Source of the DNA: Ceratorhiza oryzae-sativae
Taxonomy: Eukaryota > Basidiomycota > Agaricomycetes > Cantharellales > Ceratobasidiaceae
Length of the DNA: 64,000 bases
Assembly (NCBI GenBank): GCA_030998015.1
Contig: JARWMV010000009.1
Location: forward strand, 62,001 to 126,000
Direction: 5' to 3'
Shown: piece after piece, positions 34,715 to 46,729 of the stretch
Layout of the letters: each line of letters opens with the position of its first letter
Position numbering within the stretch: position 1 is the stretch's first letter
The notes under the pieces: generated by a model
What the model was told of the DNA's origin: nothing
What the model saw: the letters and a program-made list of their open reading frames with translations, nothing else
Database searches by the model: none
Translations under genes and position numbers: made by a program

Positions 34715-37700
34715 ATCACAGTTGCGTTGCCACGATGATCATGAAATGACTTGATTACGAGTTTCCCTGCGTTCTTTCTACCGGAGAATTTCCCAGAACG
34801 CCATCGAGCGTCGTGGCAGCGGGGGGATTGATCGATGATCGACACTGTGCGAGGGTTGCGGGGAAATGGTGGTAATATTCTAGGTTGTTCGTTGGTCTGC
34901 CCGTGTGTCCACCGACACTGGCACCCAGAGCTAATCTCGTTGGTTCGTTTTCGGTCAAACTGACAGTCTATTGGAATGAAATCCTCACGACCCACTCTAA
35001 ATACCATGCCCAATTCGATCTATACGCGCTCACACCACGATCCTCACGCACATAAAGAAGCTCCCAAGGTACTATCGTGGCGTGATCGTAAAGCCTATAC
35101 GATTGATGTGCGGGGCATATCAATGCGGGGTAGCCAAATCCTACTTCGACGTAAACGCAATCCCTATCCCGCCGAACCATCCCGAGTTGAGCCCACGGCG
35201 CACACGAACCGCGTAACACGGCGTTTGTGTGCGGGGCCAACTGCGCCAGGTCCGCCGATGCGCGCAGAAAGAACACCGGTGAGAAGGACGCGAGGCTAGA
35301 CGAGGGGACAACAGGCCCATGACGGCTGTCCTGAGCTAGGCTGAATGTGGAGCGCGATGTGGAGTGCGGTTATCCCTGTGGAAAAAAATTTGGGATAATT
35401 ACATCTGGGGCTATATTTATGAGTTGCTACTGTCGTGCAGGGTGGGACGTCCTATGAGAAAGAAAATGCAGGAGCCAAGGGGCAGTGCGTTCAGGTGTGA
35501 GACCGACACGGACAGGACCATCACTCGCACTAGTACTTTTTCTGCCACTCACACCATCGGCCGTGAAAAAAAATAATCCTCGTGTCGGCACGGGGAGCAG
35601 TTGAGTAAAGCAGAATTGTCTTATCTGTTCTGCGGTTGCGTCTCACCACCTGGGTTTATCTGTTTTGATGGACCTCAATTTGTGAGTCGATCTCTCTCTC
35701 TCTATGTGTCAGCCTCCGGCCTATAAACGACACACATGTGTCACGCCATCGCTTTTACGGATTGCCGGTGTGACGCCTGTGACCGAGGCCGGTCCTTCCC
35801 AGCGCCGACACCGACGAGCCGACATTGATGCGCTTCTTTTCTCCGGCGGGCCCGTTTCAGGTGCTAGCCCGTTTTGCCCGCTGCAAGGCTACTTTGCAAC
35901 ATCCGTGTCAGATCTGGGCGCAGCATCAAAGACGTACGACATGAAATCTCAGTCCGATAAAACGTAATAAAATCGGCCGAAAATGACGCACAGTATCGTG
36001 CACGCCGTCGATCTGAATTACGGCTGTCGTATATCATGTCAAGCGCCCCACGGCGACCTGGACCTCCTATATCCTCGCTGTGCGATTTACCTGGGGCGGA
36101 TCCCGTTCAGAAAGGAAAGCGGCGGCTCCGTATTGGCAAGGCACGTTCCTGCCGCGACTAATCCACTTCAGTGACATATTGAACCTTTGGTTATTTGTGG
36201 CCACCGGAGCGATCGAACGCTAAAAAGCGCCTCTCAAGGCGGGAGCGAGTACATACCCATCTGTCGTGCTGCGCTTCTTCCTCTGGCGGCGCTTTCGTGA
36301 TGGTCACTTTGCCTTTTGGCTAACCGAGATCGACCGGGTCCTTCTATTCCTCTGGACGACGGTCCGGATTGGACCGACGTCATAGCCAAGTAGCCTATCG
36401 TCGCTTGTCACTCGCGTGCGCAAACCGACTATCCATCCTGAGCGCCTCGGTGTATAGACAACACACATTTCGAACATGTGTTGGTGTGTCTCATGACCTT
36501 GCCACAGATGATGTAAGCACACGTCATTGGGTCAGGAATGGTGCGCCCCTATGGGCTGTCTTCCCCCTATAATATGTCGCTCGTGGATAGGGTGGGAAGG
36601 ATGAACGCGCGTTCCGACAAACACGGACAGAACCAGATCTATCGGTGTGAAACGAGCCATTCAGATGCCTCGCAACGCGACCTGACCTTGAGTCGACGTG
36701 AGGCTGTTCTGGTCAGCTGTCCCATTCAACAGAGTCTAAACGCGACGACCAGCCCGGTGTCATAACACGTTCTAGGGGGCACGGATTTAACCTCTCTCGG
36801 GCCTAGCCTGGCCGTCTCCCAACGGGGGCCTGATCTATGCGCATTTCAGCATCATATTTTTGCCCGGCATTTATATGTTGCAAGTCACACGACCGCGCTA
36901 GAACGTCAAATTAAACATGCACCCGGGCTCCCAACAACTACTTTTATAGGTGGCGCACGTGCTCGTTGCGAGACTCCTAGCCGTATACAAATAACAGATT
37001 TCATCATCATCATAGGTGCCGCACGCGGCCCCGCTCGTCCCGGTTAGCAAGATCGGGACGTGTTCCAGACCGGCCGGCCAAAGGAAGCTTTGATGTCACT
37101 CGTGCTTTTTCTTTCTGTCATTTTTTTTTTCGTGCTTGTCTGCAGTCATACAGTGTCAGTCAGGGCCGCGAGCCTCGCGGTCGTCACTGTATGTTCCCAG
37201 CCTCAGGTTTTGCTGTGTCGGTCCCGATTCGCCCGACGGCATTCACGCTGGGAAGGTCTCGGCTATCGAAGTGTGAGCTCCACCTGGGGTGTGTGGCTTG
37301 ATGCATACTCGTGTTCCCATTGGTCGAGTGATCGATATATGCTCCATGACGCCCGGCCATACACCACGGATTCAAAAATTCTCATGCATTGCGCCCACAA
37401 TGTGCCTCGAACAAGCAACGACTTGACGAGTACCCTCCCCAAGCCGTCAGTTCAGGATCGACAGTGCGCAAAAGGCCCGGATTGAGCAACTTTTGCCATA
37501 AAATTTTTTCGAGAGCTGTCGTAACAACGCATGGTGGACATCCGTTTAGACTGTGATGGACTCGAGACATGTGAATGGGCATGAGCCATGTTTTGGAGCT
37601 TCTCTTTTTTTCTTGGGAAAATATTTCGCTCGTGGTTTGGGCTAGATGCTTGGTGGCACATGTATCAATGTGATATTCCCAGACAAATCGGAGAGCCGTG

Positions 37701-40700
37701 AGCGACAGTGCTTAGGCCGACACGACGAGAAGAAATGTATCCGCTACTTCATTTCACAAGGTCGCCACAAGCTACTTGCGCCGATGATGGTTGCTACTTG
37801 ACATATTTCCTCTTTTGAAATATCACACGGAGCTACTAATTGATCGGCTGTCAAATCAGGCTCGCACTATTATTGACTTGGGTGGTCTCAAGAACCCAGA
37901 AGCTCCATCTCACACAGAGTCACTTGGACATAAGCGCCAGTGACATGATCACACATCGCGAGCCCTCTCCGGCCAAGTCCGAACCTGATGACCCGCGCCC
38001 GATGATGGCTGAAACCGATGTCAGTATCTGATTATCGTAGTCACGCCGACAGAAATCATCTAAAAAAGCACCGCGCACGGTTATAGGTCGATATATTACG
38101 CCGAATTCGGTATCCTGGGGTTAGCTGTACATACAGGAAGATTGGAAGTCGGTACACATGGAGATGGAAAGGGTGTTTTGAACTACTAGGCAAACACATA
38201 GCCCGTTGTACACAGCGGAACACCAAATCACAATTGAATCAAGCCCTCGCTAGCGAAACCTAGAACCGATCCACGCGGCGATTGCGTCGATGAGAGTCGA
38301 TGCACGAGGTATCGATGCGAGTTAAATTACAGGGCAGCTAGCAGGGTAAGGCAATACGTGTTCCTCCCCCACTGACACTAGACGGGATCATGACGATAAC
38401 GTCGATACTCGCGTCCAAAGGCGGCGGATCGAACGATCGATGCCGCTGGAAAAACCAAAGCCGCAGCAATTCAGCGGCACAATTCTACTGTCCGCCGGAC
38501 GACCGCGCACCGATAAGTACGAAGATCAGTTCCTAACGGGGAAATTCAGTGTAGGGATCACGCCAAACTCATACGCGGCGATTTGCGATGATCAGTGATC
38601 ATGCGCCCTCAGGCGCCCCATAGTTTATTGGGCGTCAACGATGTTTTCAATATCACCATATGGACGTGCAGATTAAACGAGGACATATTCACCCATGCGA
38701 CGCCACTAGAGTTGATTCCAAGGTCCAGAAGTTTTCGGTCGTATGGGCGAAGCATTCGTTGATAGAAACCACGTGGGCAGGTCGCCGTCGACCACAGGCG
38801 AGTATGTGATAAATTTCGAATGGCGCATAGACGATATGAAACTAGTGATTAGGTGGGAGTTCGAAATTAGACGCGCAAGTTGGGCGTGGTCGTGTTTTGA
38901 TGGCGTCGGTAGTTGAAAAGCGAAGAACGGGTATGAGTCTACTTGATGTGCGAGTTCTCGGCAAGCAGCGCGATCTCTGGTGACTCGTGAGCCCTTCCCA
39001 AACCGCACAATGGCGGGGGCATCCCTTCTGACAGGTTCCCAACTGCCTCGCGGTTGGCGGAGTCACCATGATAAGCCCAGGGATACTATAAGGATCGCCG
39101 GACCAATAGGGGTGAGAATAGGCAAAGTGGATTTCATATTACGTACTGGATAGCTGGCAAGGGCGAGACTTGTGCCATTAGACGTAGTATATCCAAACTT
39201 GGACTTGACGGAGTTGCTACGTCGTGAGTATTGAGTTTTCTTTCAACGGGTGGAAGCCTGAAATGTGCATAGGCGTGGCGGCCAAAAAAAAATGAGACCT
39301 ACCATGAGGCTGTTGTTCAGTAGGCAAAGCCGTCGGCACTCCGACTTCTAGGATGGCCCCAAGTTGCGGATACTACAAGACACGCCTAGACCTGGTCTAT
39401 TACGAAGGAACGGACGATATCAACCCCACTACTTATTTATCTTCCTCCCGAGATCGATAATAACAGTGACGTCGTCATGGGTTACGGGGGACTCCAAGTT
39501 TGAGCACGAGTACAGCCCACGGCAGAAGAGACGAGCATGAGCAAGCATGATCTTGAAATATCCGTTGAATAGCGGGCATTTGGACGCCTGCAATCTGGGT
39601 GGTTCGCAGTGATAGACATTTTCTACCGGGTTAGGCAGTTGTCCAGTAAACAAACTTGGCTAGATAGTTTAATGGATGCGGGTCAAACGATTGTCTGTAA
39701 GAACCACCAGAGTTTTAAAATAGGCCTAGACAGTCGGCATATGAATGATGTGGTAGGGATCTAGACAGGGAAGTATGTGTTTTCAGGAGGCGTAACCTGC
39801 TTGCACATATTTGTGTACTTTTATGCTTGGATTGGGTCCCGATTTCGTTCATAACTGTCTGCATGTTCTTGTGCAGGGAGGTTTCGGAGAAACTAGTAAT
39901 GTATATACCCAGGCCACAGTAAGCGAAAGAAAGGCTAATATAAAACAGGGAAAGCTATAGTTTAGCTCAACTACGCAGGCAGGGAACTAAGGAGTGAGAA
40001 ATTTGTCGTTGGGGCATATAGAGTTAAGAAAAGAGTAAACAAACACAAACATTCTGCATACATGAGCGGACAAAGCTTGTAATTCTAATATGTGTCATCG
40101 TTGTATCACAAGGCTACCACGGGTCTATCCCATAGGACTTGAAAATTTGGTTCAACTCAGCTCGAGTCATCGTCTATAAACCGTACCGGTCCAGGTAGAG
40201 GACTGTAATAACCTTTACTATGAAAAGTGCTCTAGGAGATGAGAAACACGCGATCGCTTGATAAGATAATTGGCCGATGAAAATAGCTCATTGAATTCGC
40301 GCCTTGGTGTACTAAATTGAACTGAGCAAAGTGCTGTGTCTGTCTCACTTTATTGTTCGGCTTGAGTACCATTGATTTGGAAGGCTGTAGCCGTCGAACG
40401 TCCGATACTGCATATTATGAAGACCACATTCCCTCTAAGGTCAATTCATGGTGATTATTTGTTGTTCACGTTGCATAAAATTGAGGGGGGACATGGGTAT
40501 ACCTCTTCAGTCGAGGCGCTGGTATGATTATGACCAGAGCGAGGTCAGGGACGGTCAGATTGGAACTGGATAAATCACTACGTCTTTATGGGTAAGCCTC
40601 GTATACGTGTATTTGTGTTTCAGACTCTCCATTGCAGGTCATGCAGGAAATTCTGAAAATAAAAGAAAACGTCAATCGGTGGTATTGAAGTATTATTTGA

Positions 40701-43177
40701 CACATGCGATGGTTATTCCTATGCACATCCCCGCAACGGCGAGAAAGATCGATACATGGCGCGCGGGGATTTTCCTGTACGCTCACAAGTATTTAACCAA
40801 CAAATTTAATCGTGAGTAATTATATGTTCCATTCCGCTCATGCGGCTCCATATGCCCATGATGTACCATTTTTGTGAGCATGTGGGTAGCCCCCCTCTGA
40901 CGACATGCTTATGATTTGGTTCTCTCATTTGAAGTCAAAAATCGGACAAATCGAGTGGGGTTGATCACAATCCCATTTTGGCTATGGGGCCTCAGTGCCA
41001 ACCGCATATTTGCGGGTCACACTCGGGTTCATGTTGGTATAGTCGAACCTTATTCCACTCCAATCCTAAGAAATAGAGCGCCCGGTTACCATGCAGCGCA
41101 CGTATAAACGATCTCCTCGGTTTTAGCGAATCCCTAAGCAATGATCACGACACCAATAACGATATTCTGGGATTGGGGCAACGAGTGGGTACGGGAGATG
41201 GAGCATTTATGGAAACTTGAATGGAGTGCATGCTACTATGCATCGTGTATTTGCACCTTAAGAGGTTGAATCAAGCTGATGCAAGCGTGATTAGGGAGAA
41301 CACAAAAAGGGGTGCGAATTTTGAGGCATTGTGACTTGGGGGATTTTCGACTGAACTTTTTGAGAGGGCGGCAAGTGGACAAAATGGCTAGGTTAGTGTC
41401 ATTATACTGGGTTCAGGTGGAATTAATTGAAAATATCATAAAACAAGCAGATATATTTATGGCGTTTGACCAGAGCCCCGATGTGAGGCATAACCTAGCG
41501 GGTCGGTTTCGGTTGATCAGAAAGCGGCAAGGTTGTTGAGTGAAAGACGTTACTGACTTGCTCTAAATGTGAAAATATATTACCAAGTATAGAGAAGGGC
41601 GCTTATTATGGGAAACTGCAAGATCTTCCTGTTAAAGGAACCCCGCCAGGGCGAATGGATAGGTAGTATGTATCGTCTGTATTACATTACTATTATTGAT
41701 TTCAATAGAACAAAAAACGGCCCCGCCGCGCCCGTTTCATTCACCAAACTACGGTTGGTGTAATTTGGTGCATATATGTGGTTAAGATGGTAAGCATATG
41801 GAGGCTGTATGCTTCATAAACTGCTGCATATAGCCCAGTCTCACCATGGACCGAGGTCGCCACGAGGTTAGTAAGGAAAGCCACTTGCGCACCGATCTGT
41901 GCTCTTGGCGGTAGTGGCGCTCGTTTCATTTTCGTTATTTCCTCCTCCCCATCGCCCGCCCTATAGTAAATCCAGCGCTTTTTTGTGTGACTCATCGACC
42001 CTAGTTCCTTCACACCTTGGCGTGCCAGACATTCACTCCTCCCGTTCGTATTCAGGCAACTCGAGTCAAACGCTACCTCGCCAGGATTTCTTTGATACTA
42101 TTCCCTAACTCCATATGTAATCGCGTATCTATGTGCTCGTAACGCCACTACGAAAATGACGTCTATATACGTTCACTCATATCCACGGGGCAAGGTACTG
42201 GGCATGGAGTTGCAAGCACGATTAGAACGAACGTTATACATATAGTTCAAGGTGAACCAAGAAGTAACAATATCATATGCAGAGCTTCGTGAATAGGTGT
42301 CTACTGCTTGTAGTGACTGTTTAATAAGCTGAAGAGAAGCCGCGGAGTTCTCGTAGCTATGAACGATGCACATTATCTCCCTTCCACGTTATTTAGTGCT
42401 CACCGATTACGCGTGTGTTTTCACAGTTTAATACTTCTAGAATGACCGCCATATGCTCAAAATGGTTATTTATATTAGCGGAAGTTGTATAAATGTAGTT
42501 AAACCTTGGTGAGTCCTTTGATTAAAGATGTACATGCTCATTCCATGGCTCTCATTTCGATCACATAGGAATGTTCCCTGATGAGAGCCGTACTGCCTAG
42601 ATGAAAGATTTCTATATGTCCAACCCTCGGTCCTATGTTTAAGCAATAACATCGCCTAGATAGTGAACACTGTGATCAACCTATTCACCCCCCACCCTCG
42701 GCTACTTCCACAAACGAGCAAGTAATCGAGCCTGCTCGATATAATTGAAATATAACGGTATATTCGCCTAACCTCGTACGAATATTCGAACTTCCATTTT
42801 TTCAGGCGAGTTTGAGTGCCAGACTGCCGACCTCGACAAGTCACGCTACGCTCTCTCTAAATCCGCTAGAATACAATTATTACACGTGCAGTTCAAGTTT
42901 TGTAGGTCCTGCCGGCGAGAGATATACAATTGTTCTCACGGATGAAATGGATCGACCATATGCGTGTCATTCCTCGGAGCTTCCTTCTCGACGCTGGAAT
43001 AATAGACCGCCTCGCAGGGATCCGCCTCGCGTGCGCCCCGGATCTCAACGGATGAGCAACCTCATCATGTTCGTGCCTCGGTAACCTCGGATCGGAAGCG
43101 GATGATCGACCTACAAATTGTCACCTGAGGCGCGTCTCGACCCCAGAGATCCACTTCCTACTTCAATCTCAAAAATC
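34715..43177. other. gene-poor region of about 8.5 kb
   Basis: No splice-consistent coding chain, known domain, transposase, reverse transcriptase or terminal repeat was recognised by eye on either strand. Open frames are under ~145 codons. The longest, 37060-37485, has a hydrophobic start but nothing conserved. Base composition drifts from GC-rich near 34-36 kb to clearly AT-richer at 38-42.7 kb. Decayed mobile elements could be present but were not identified. Confidence 0.4.
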
Positions 43178-43953
43178 ATGGTGAGCAGGTCACTGTTCAC
43201 GGCGAGCACTCTCCTCATTGCGTCCTAGGTCATCCAAGTCGGCGAGACTATCCCTGAGGGCACTTTCCCCACGGTCTATTACACTCCCGAGCTCGAGAAC
43301 CAGGCGGCGTGTGGTGTTCGTAAGTTTATTGTTTGCACCAGCCAGATCGATTGGCCTTAGCACGTTATACAGCTTCCAACCTCAGCACCAACGAGTGGAA
43401 GGGCAAAAAGGTCGTGCTATTCTCGGTCCCAGGCGCATTCACCGTGCGTAATTCCGTTCTCGCTCCCACGCCAGCTGCTGCTGATAAGATCATCAGCCTA
43501 CATGCCATGTGAACCACCTTCCGCCCTATGTGACCAAACACTCTGAGTTCAAGGCCAAGGGAGTCGATGTCGTCGCATGCATCGCCGCCAACGACCCATT
43601 CGTAATGTCTGGGTGGGGACGCGTCAACGGAGTGAAGGACAAGGTATGTATCAAACGTTGTGGGAATACTGGATTGAGCCTAAATCGGGAGACAGGTCTT
43701 GATGTTGACCGATACTAACGCCGAGTGGTCAAAAAAGATCGGGCTCAGCCTTGACCTTACTGAAAAGGGCCTTGGCATACGAACTAGTCGCTACGTTGTG
43801 GTGTTGGATGACCTCAAGGTTAAGTCTATCGATGTGAGTTCTATTTACCAAATTAATCCCTCAAATTTATTGTTAAACTTGACCATCCAGGTTGAGCCAA
43901 ATCCAGGCGAGCTTGCAGTTTCTGGCGCTGACCACGTTCTCGGAAAGCTTTAA
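43178..43953 (+). CDS. peroxiredoxin, PRX5/type II (AhpC/TSA family)
   Basis: Six exons encode 170 residues: 43178-43180, 43229-43319, 43373-43443, 43497-43643, 43696-43833 and 43891-43953. The first exon is the start codon alone. The peroxidatic centre is PGAFTPTCH with Cys58 and the invariant Thr/Pro before it. VVACIAANDPFVMSGWG follows, with Cys83, and then VLMLTDTNAEWSKKIGL and RYVVVLDDLKVKSIDVEPNPG, all typical of the short PRX5/Ahp1 group. The enzyme reduces hydroperoxides using thioredoxin or glutathione in the cytosol, peroxisome or mitochondria. Its 3' end faces the DJ-1 gene 126 bases away. Confidence 0.92.
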
Positions 43954-44079
43954 CGGAGCTGTTCTATTGAGCCCGTTGCAATTGTATTTCCCGATACTCA
44001 AATGAAAATCGATAAATTCAAAAATTATCTTAGCAAGTTCATTTATAGTGTCTTCATAGTTGGTACATTGAAGAAAACC

Positions 44080-45071
44080 CTACGGGAATACCATCGGACC
44101 TTCAATCTCCTTCCTTTTTTCTATCCCTGCGACCTTTTCGACGATCGAAAGTGCAAAGAGAAACGCGGTACCTGCGACATACATCAGGCGCATATAGATA
44201 AAGCCGCGCCATAGGACATACCGGGACCACGGCTAGAGGGGATTTTTAGGTTATGTTAGTCTAGAAATTTTAGGTAGACGCGAGTGATGCTGTTGGTGAA
44301 CGCGGATGGGGCTCATTTGTGTGTCTCATCCCAACTCGCCTTGTTATCAGGTTTCGATCAATCACAACACTCTCCTCTTTATACGTGAATCCTACACACA
44401 AGACCTCGATCATATATTTTAGTAGCGGATCAATATGACAGACACTTACGCTCCTTGAGTTGATCTTTCACGCTCGGATGGGAGGTTAGTGCGCTTTCAA
44501 GTATATCGGCCCTCAAGGCCGCTAGCGGGCCTAGCGATATGCGATCACGGCTTGTCCTAGAAATCGGAACGACTGAGCTAACCTGCGCAAATCATTCCAA
44601 CTAGCTTGCCCGCCTCGTGCTGCCATCGAATGATCTTCAAGCATTCAGAATTGGTCGAGATGGTTTCGGCACCTTTCGCTCCTCCAGGCACAACGACCAC
44701 ATCGTAGTCCTGGTACTGTAGCAAAATAACGTAAGTGATAGGCATTTTGTGGGTTGATTACGAGTCAATGTGGTGTAGCACTCACTTTGTCCTTTTGGAC
44801 GCTCTCCAGGCCAACGTCCGCCGTGATCTTTACACCTCTGGAGCAGGTAGCAATCAGACCTTCTCCGTCGGATGTTTGTGTCGGCTCGCCTTCTCTGTCT
44901 GGTACAAATGCAGAAGTGCAAGAAATTCCCCCGCGGACAAGTGTATCATATGCGATAGTGCTAATCACGAAATGAGGACCAAACGGGAAGACATTCAGGC
45001 GAGAGGGGGCTCGCTCACAACTCCATCTCTTCTGTCCCGTTGGCAAGGAATATGAGCGCTCGAGGGAACAT
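44080..45071 (-). CDS. DJ-1/PfpI family protein
   Basis: Seven exons give 198 residues: 45071-45019, 44960-44786, 44715-44583, 44530-44450, 44391-44340, 44232-44222 and 44171-44080. The start (FPRALIFLANGTEEME) holds the conserved Glu that polarises the nucleophile. VVVVPGGAKGAE and GMICAGPLAAL form the nucleophile elbow with Cys119. HPSVKDQLKE, SVVIDRNLITSRGPGTA and a carboxy helix complete the Park7-like fold. Members act as glyoxalase III or deglycase-like stress proteins and respond to oxidants in the cytosol. The sixth exon is only 11 nt yet encodes part of the invariant SRGPGTA motif. The 107-nt intron before it starts with GC instead of GT. Every phase closes. It is tail-to-tail with peroxiredoxin. 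Confidence 0.9.
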
Positions 45072-45556
45072 GCTGGTTGCAGTTTATTGGAATCTCGGTT
45101 CAGTGGTTCGCAGCAGAAAGATAGATCCCGAAATGTGGGAGTTGACATCTGCTTCTCGTCAAGCGCCTACGATCACGTGCACAAATGCTTGCTCCACATC
45201 TCCTAATTAGTTATCCGGCGAACTTAACGAGCGTTATCTGCTCTTCCACGCGCCTCGTGACACTTCGTCCGCATGAATGCAGCATCTGGGCGCGCACTCA
45301 TCCGCTTCTTTAGGCCGACAGCTTCGGTTCTCTTTCCCGATGGCGCTCGGAGGTGCAATGCCAAGCCTACAACGCCCACGTTTACTATCTGACGTATACT
45401 GCGGAGAAAGTGAGGCGAGATCTAATGAGGTAACCGTGCATGTGTGCGCAAGAAGCAAGACAATGAATGTATGGCGCCAAGGCCACTTTGAGAGTAATAA
45501 ATAGACACCAGGGGAACCCGCCCTTTAACCTTCAGCCTCAACTCTCTTTCGCCAGT
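45072..45556. promoter_or_regulatory. divergent promoter region of DJ-1 and ribonuclease genes
   Basis: About 485 bases separate the two starts. AATAAATA near 45496-45503 is a TATA-like element about 55 bases before the ribonuclease ATG. No open frame in the gap shows coding character. Confidence 0.4.
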
Positions 45557-46159
45557 ATGCTCGCTATATCTCAAACGGCACTTTTGTTCGCCCTCTGTGG
45601 GTTCGCGTTCGCCATCCCTACGCCGACCAGCACGAAGCCTCTCGAGAAACGAACGATCTCAGGAGTTACCGGCGCCGACTGCGATGGTAGGTCTGGAAGT
45701 ATATGGTCTTAAAAGCTCATTCACAATTTTCATCAAACAGGTTTTACGTTCACCTCATCTCAGGTTGCCGCTGCTGCTTCTGCTGCTGCCTCTCGGGTCG
45801 CTGCAGGAACGACGGTTGGCTCCAACGCGTACCCTCACGTTTTCAATAACCGCGAGGGTAAGCTTCCTGTTGTTCGAGAGTTATTTACTCTTGACTCGTC
45901 AATTTACAGGGTTCACTTTCAACTCTGGCTGCCGTGCCCCCTACTACGAGTTCCCCCTATTCAGGGGCTCTGTTTACACTGGCGGCGACCCAAGCTATAA
46001 CCGAGTGATCATCGGCAGCGTCTCTGGCTCCAACGCCGCGTTCTGCGGTAAGTGACACATATATGCCTACAGAAAGAAAAGCGAGGTTGATTCGGAACAG
46101 ACGTCGTGACGCACTACGGTGCGAGTGGCAACAACTTTTTGCAATGTGACAACATATAA
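45557..46159 (+). CDS. secreted guanyl-specific ribonuclease (T1/F1 family)
   Basis: Four exons (45557-45686, 45741-45857, 45910-46047, 46101-46159) encode 147 residues. A signal peptide of about 19 residues (LLFALCGFAFA) is followed by a short propeptide ending in a Kex2-type Lys-Arg at 31-32. The mature domain has the microbial ribonuclease catalytic set: Glu96 in YYEFPLF, Arg114 in SYNRVII and His133 in VVTHYGAS. A carboxy Cys lies in FLQCDNI. Family members cleave RNA after guanosine outside the cell, for nutrition or interference with competitors. The mature length of about 115 residues is near the usual ~105. No long extra loops of the kind seen in ribotoxins are evident, so ordinary ribonuclease activity is the better guess. 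Confidence 0.9.
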
Positions 46160-46729
46160 AATACTTTTGTCATACTGCCGACTTTAGATTGTATGCTTCC
46201 GCTCTTCGGGTATAAAGACTATGGGATAAATTTTGATGGATGGGTTTGAGATATGACATGAGAGGCAGGGATCGAAAACACTGAAATCAACTTGTGGCCC
46301 CGGTTCAAGGCCGTTGCCCCTCCGGAGAGGCTAGGGCATGAAGCAGAATTTGTTGACCACGTTTCAAGGACCACGAATATTTTACAGTTAAGTCAACATC
46401 TTGCAACGAGAGGCTAGTCGGATGCCTTACTCGTCGTCGACTCCTGCTTATGTTTGGAAAACATTCCGCTTCAAGTTCCGTGGACTTCCGGTATCCCATA
46501 GGCCAATGCTTTTCGGCTCCTATCGAAAGCTAAAGTAGTATTGAATTAAAAACATACAAGGTGCTGGCCCCATATAACATCAGGCATGGAGCGACATTTC
46601 ATCAACATATATGCGTTCCAAGTCGTGCACGACTTGTCCGCTGTTTCACGGTCACCCCTTAACTGGAGCCTGCACGAGCTCTCATATCCAGTAGGGCTTT
46701 GTCAAGTAACGCAGTTATTTCATTGTTGA
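46160..46729. other. intergenic between convergent genes
   Basis: This holds the 3' flanks of the ribonuclease and F-box genes. No coding signal was seen. Confidence 0.4.

Noticed and set aside
37060..37485. 141-codon plus-strand frame with a hydrophobic start, possibly a secreted protein
   Set aside because: The hydrophobic stretch is mid-frame and no plausible mature domain follows. The region looks non-coding.
34715..43177. retrotransposon or DNA transposon in the gene-poor region
   Set aside because: No reverse transcriptase, integrase or transposase motif and no convincing terminal repeats were found by eye.
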